DNA of 34,890 nucleotides from NCBI GenBank assembly GCA_023251805.1, contig JAHEYB010000023.1:10045-44934 (forward strand), written 5' to 3'. The stretch is from Bacteroidota bacterium (lineage in GTDB: Bacteria; Bacteroidota; Bacteroidia; 2-12-FULL-35-15). Under the pieces are notes generated by a model. That model did not search any database. It was not told the origin of the DNA and worked only from the letters and a program-made list of their open reading frames with translations. Below are positions 32,808-34,890 of this stretch, in pieces (the stretch's first letter is position 1; each line of letters begins with the position of its first letter). The position numbers were made by a program, and so were the translations under genes.

Positions 32808-33488
32808 TTAAAAAAATAAATTTATTTCTTTGCATAAATTTTCCAAATCCACTTTTTCAATTGGGTGTTCCGTGTCAGGTAAAATAATTAGTTTACCATT
32901 TTTTAAATCTTGACAAACATCTTTAGTTTCGCTAAGTGTAACCATGTTGTCTTCATCTCCTACACTTATCGCAACCGGAATAGTAATGTATTCGAAATCG
33001 GCACGAACTAAGCCACTTTCTATTCCTAAAACAATCATCATGTCTGCCGTTTTTTTCAAAAGTACTTTCCAGTCGTGCGGATAATGCCTGTTTTCAAGTA
33101 TTTTGGCGAAGGCAGGAATTTTTTCTGCTATTTTTTCTGCATCCAACATTCTAATTTCTTTTTGAGCTATTTCGGGATTCCAATTAAATTTAGTAGCCAG
33201 TGTAAATACTTTTTCAATTTTTTCGGGATAATATCTGGCAAGATATAAAGCGACATAACCACCCATGCTGTAACCAAAAACTTGAATTTTTTCGATGTTT
33301 TTTTCTTTCAAATACCTCAACACATCGTCCGCGAAATCTTTTATGCTAAATAGATTGGGCATTGGTTCTCCGCCATGACCACTGAAGTTCATGGTGTGAA
33401 TCGTGTAATTGTTTTTTAATAGTTCCGCTAAGGGTTGGAGTTGATCCTTTGCTCCAATAGCTCCGTGAAGAAGTAAAAGATGTTTCAT
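32808..33488 (-). CDS. alpha/beta hydrolase
   Basis: The 226-residue protein has the oxyanion start LLLLHGAIG, the nucleophile elbow FGYSMGGYVA (Ser74), an Asp in ISVGDEDNM (Asp178 or Asp180) and His208 in DTEHPIEKV. It has no signal, so it is cytosolic. Its ATG follows directly after the stop of the M23 peptidase gene on the same strand (zero bases between), so they are cotranscribed. The nearby bioBFDA cluster lacks a BioH-type esterase, which makes this a possible pimeloyl-ACP methyl ester esterase, but it is on the other strand and the link is a guess. Confidence 0.88.
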   Translation of the reverse strand: MKHLLLLHGAIGAKDQLQPLAELLKNNYTIHTMNFSGHGGEPMPNLFSIKDFADDVLRYLKEKNIEKIQVFGYSMGGYVALYLARYYPEKIEKVFTLATKFNWNPEIAQKEIRMLDAEKIAEKIPAFAKILENRHYPHDWKVLLKKTADMMIVLGIESGLVRADFEYITIPVAISVGDEDNMVTLSETKDVCQDLKNGKLIILPDTEHPIEKVDLENLCKEINLFF

Positions 33489-34890
33489 TTATCTTATGAA
33501 GTTGAATGAGTGTACGCTACTATTTCCTTTGCCGTCCTTTACTTCCAAATTGAAAACATGTTCTCCCGAAGAAACAGAAGCATCAAATGTATAAAAGAGT
33601 AAATTTTGTTTGAACTCATATTCTAACAACACCCATCTTCCATCGATGAGTGCACTATATTCTCGAATACCAGATAAATTATCGGTAGCAATTATTCCAA
33701 TTCTTTTCGCTTTGCTTAAATTTACTTTTTGATATTTTGTTGTTTTGAAAGCTGGTTTTAATTTTGGTGGAATCGTGTCAATACCCACAGCATAATTTCC
33801 AAATTCTTTGGTTTGAGTTGTTACCCAACCATCTGCGAAAGCACCACCTTCATAGCTTTTTCCACCTTTTGCATTTATGGAAACAATACATGCTTTATTG
33901 AAAAGTGAATCGGGTAAACGAACAGGTTTAATGCTCAATGAAATATTTTTTTGTAATGCCACTTCATCATTTAAAATCAAATGTGTGGGTGAATATGTTC
34001 CGATTGCGGAGCCTGGTTTTGAATAGGTAAAAACAACGTCTTCGTAAAGTGCATATGCCGGAATAATGATTTTTACATCTTCGGAATTGAATTTATTTTC
34101 AACTGAACAATCAAACGGAATAGCCGAATCCTTTTTTCTCATTGGGTTGGACATTTTGGAACTGCTTCTCACTTTCAACATTAATTCTGTGCTGTTTCCA
34201 ACAAAATCTTTTACGATGTAACGAATCCAATGAACGGAATCATCAGTAAAATTAAGCACTCCACTATTGATGACATCTTTATATATTCCTATTTGATTGT
34301 TTTTTGAAACAAAGCACTTTTGAATTTTTGTTCCATGTTTTTGTTTAGAAGGATAATCGATGTGTGCATTTACATAACGCGCATTTTCGAATGAAAATTT
34401 TTCCATTTCATAATAAAAAATTCGTTTTCCTCCCGATTGCAATTCAATAGAGAACACCGCATTTTTATTGGTTGATTTAGTTTCGTTATCATAACATTCG
34501 ATTCCGAATCCAATATTTCCATTAACCGAAATGGTATCTTGCTTTAAATACGTGTACATTCCTTTTTTGTAAATAGGAGCAATTTTTTTGGCAATATGTT
34601 TTCCATTGACGCTAGCATCTTCATCCAGCGGATAAATGGCTAACTGGATAATTCTAGGTTTTACAGTATCTGCAATCAAATACCCAAAATAGTATGGATT
34701 AATCGGTATTTCGGTCTTTGTATCGCGTATCTCAAAATGTAAATGTGGTCCTTGCGATCCTCCAGTATTTCCTGATAATCCAATAAGTTCTCCTTTTTTG
34801 ACAGGTAAAGCATTTGGAGAAAGAATCGTATCTATTTCATACAACTCATTTTGGTATTGGATTTTGGAAGTAAGGGCTTGGATGTCTTTT
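33489..34890 (-). CDS. M23-type peptidase, C-terminal part (5' end outside window)
   Basis: The frame is open to the right edge, so the start lies outside. The first visible residues include LPVKKGELIGLSGNTGGSQG and GPHLHFEIRD, the last part of the LytM/M23 zinc peptidase fold with the HLH pair. The peptidase domain is at the N-terminal side of the visible part. It is followed by about 380 residues of beta-rich, Ig-like sequence (VKDFVGNSTELMLKV, LEVKDGKGNSSVHSFNF). Such proteins cleave or bind peptidoglycan cross-links outside the cytoplasm. The other zinc ligands are not in the window, so activity cannot be judged. Confidence 0.88.
   Translation of the reverse strand, partial: KDIQALTSKIQYQNELYEIDTILSPNALPVKKGELIGLSGNTGGSQGPHLHFEIRDTKTEIPINPYYFGYLIADTVKPRIIQLAIYPLDEDASVNGKHIAKKIAPIYKKGMYTYLKQDTISVNGNIGFGIECYDNETKSTNKNAVFSIELQSGGKRIFYYEMEKFSFENARYVNAHIDYPSKQKHGTKIQKCFVSKNNQIGIYKDVINSGVLNFTDDSVHWIRYIVKDFVGNSTELMLKVRSSSKMSNPMRKKDSAIPFDCSVENKFNSEDVKIIIPAYALYEDVVFTYSKPGSAIGTYSPTHLILNDEVALQKNISLSIKPVRLPDSLFNKACIVSINAKGGKSYEGGAFADGWVTTQTKEFGNYAVGIDTIPPKLKPAFKTTKYQKVNLSKAKRIGIIATDNLSGIREYSALIDGRWVLLEYEFKQNLLFYTFDASVSSGEHVFNLEVKDGKGNSSVHSFNFIR

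Noticed and set aside
34842-34844. TTG as start of the M23 gene
   Set aside because: The frame continues open to the window edge and the peptidase domain would be cut; the gene is partial.

Overview
The window is a low-GC, gene-dense stretch of a Bacteroidota genome. The evidence is two secreted proteins with C-terminal type IX secretion (T9SS) sorting domains, promoter boxes of the Bacteroidota form (TTG/TTTG, about 20 nt, then TAnnTTTG), start codons mostly without Shine-Dalgarno sequences, DUF4199-like, choice-of-anchor and DUF4369/TlpA-type proteins, and the short dispersed palindromic repeats typical of uncultured Bacteroidota. Genus cannot be set from the sequence. No rRNA, tRNA, CRISPR array, insertion sequence or phage gene was seen, and no gene-free stretch exceeds 300 bases (the longest, 250-280 bases, hold repeats).

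Layout. 1-2884: the 3' end of a SecD-type gene that stops before the membrane domain, a three-helix membrane protein, a T9SS cargo protein and a small secreted protein. 2918-7321: mnmE, sucD, an outer-membrane barrel and fabG. 7465-12787: a membrane-anchored vWA protein, a polytopic glycosyltransferase-like protein with a C-terminal fascin-like trefoil, and a methyltransferase-glycosyltransferase fusion translationally coupled to it. 13068-14986: ilvE and a J-domain membrane protein. 15047-20926: secreted proteins and a thiol-redox group (a redoxin, Sco1/SenC, TlpA, and DUF4369-TlpA). 21075-24609: a strongly codon-biased T9SS cargo protein, prfC and rplS. 24761-27578: a four-cysteine membrane protein, trmD, a DUF4199-like protein and a membrane-tethered LuxR-type regulator. 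27666-31951: the biotin genes bioB-bioF-bioD-bioA. 32100-34890: a YhhQ-type queuosine precursor transporter, an alpha/beta hydrolase and the C-terminal part of an M23 peptidase.

Working together: bioBFDA carries out the late biotin steps from pimeloyl-ACP; bioC and a recognised pimeloyl-ester hydrolase are absent here. The Sco1 and TlpA genes are adjacent and probably serve metal or thiol delivery in the periplasm. The 9591 and 11366 genes form one translational unit for surface glycan or lipid-linked sugar work.

The most unusual signal is the repeat population. At least ten families of short palindromic or tandem repeats sit in the intergenic regions, and many end within 0-10 bases of a start or stop codon. 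They create false N-terminal extensions for fabG, the 9591 gene and prfC. One palindrome lies in frame inside bioF, adding about eight residues, and the same palindrome core is embedded in the two long intergenic repeats. No clear new defence or mobile system was found.
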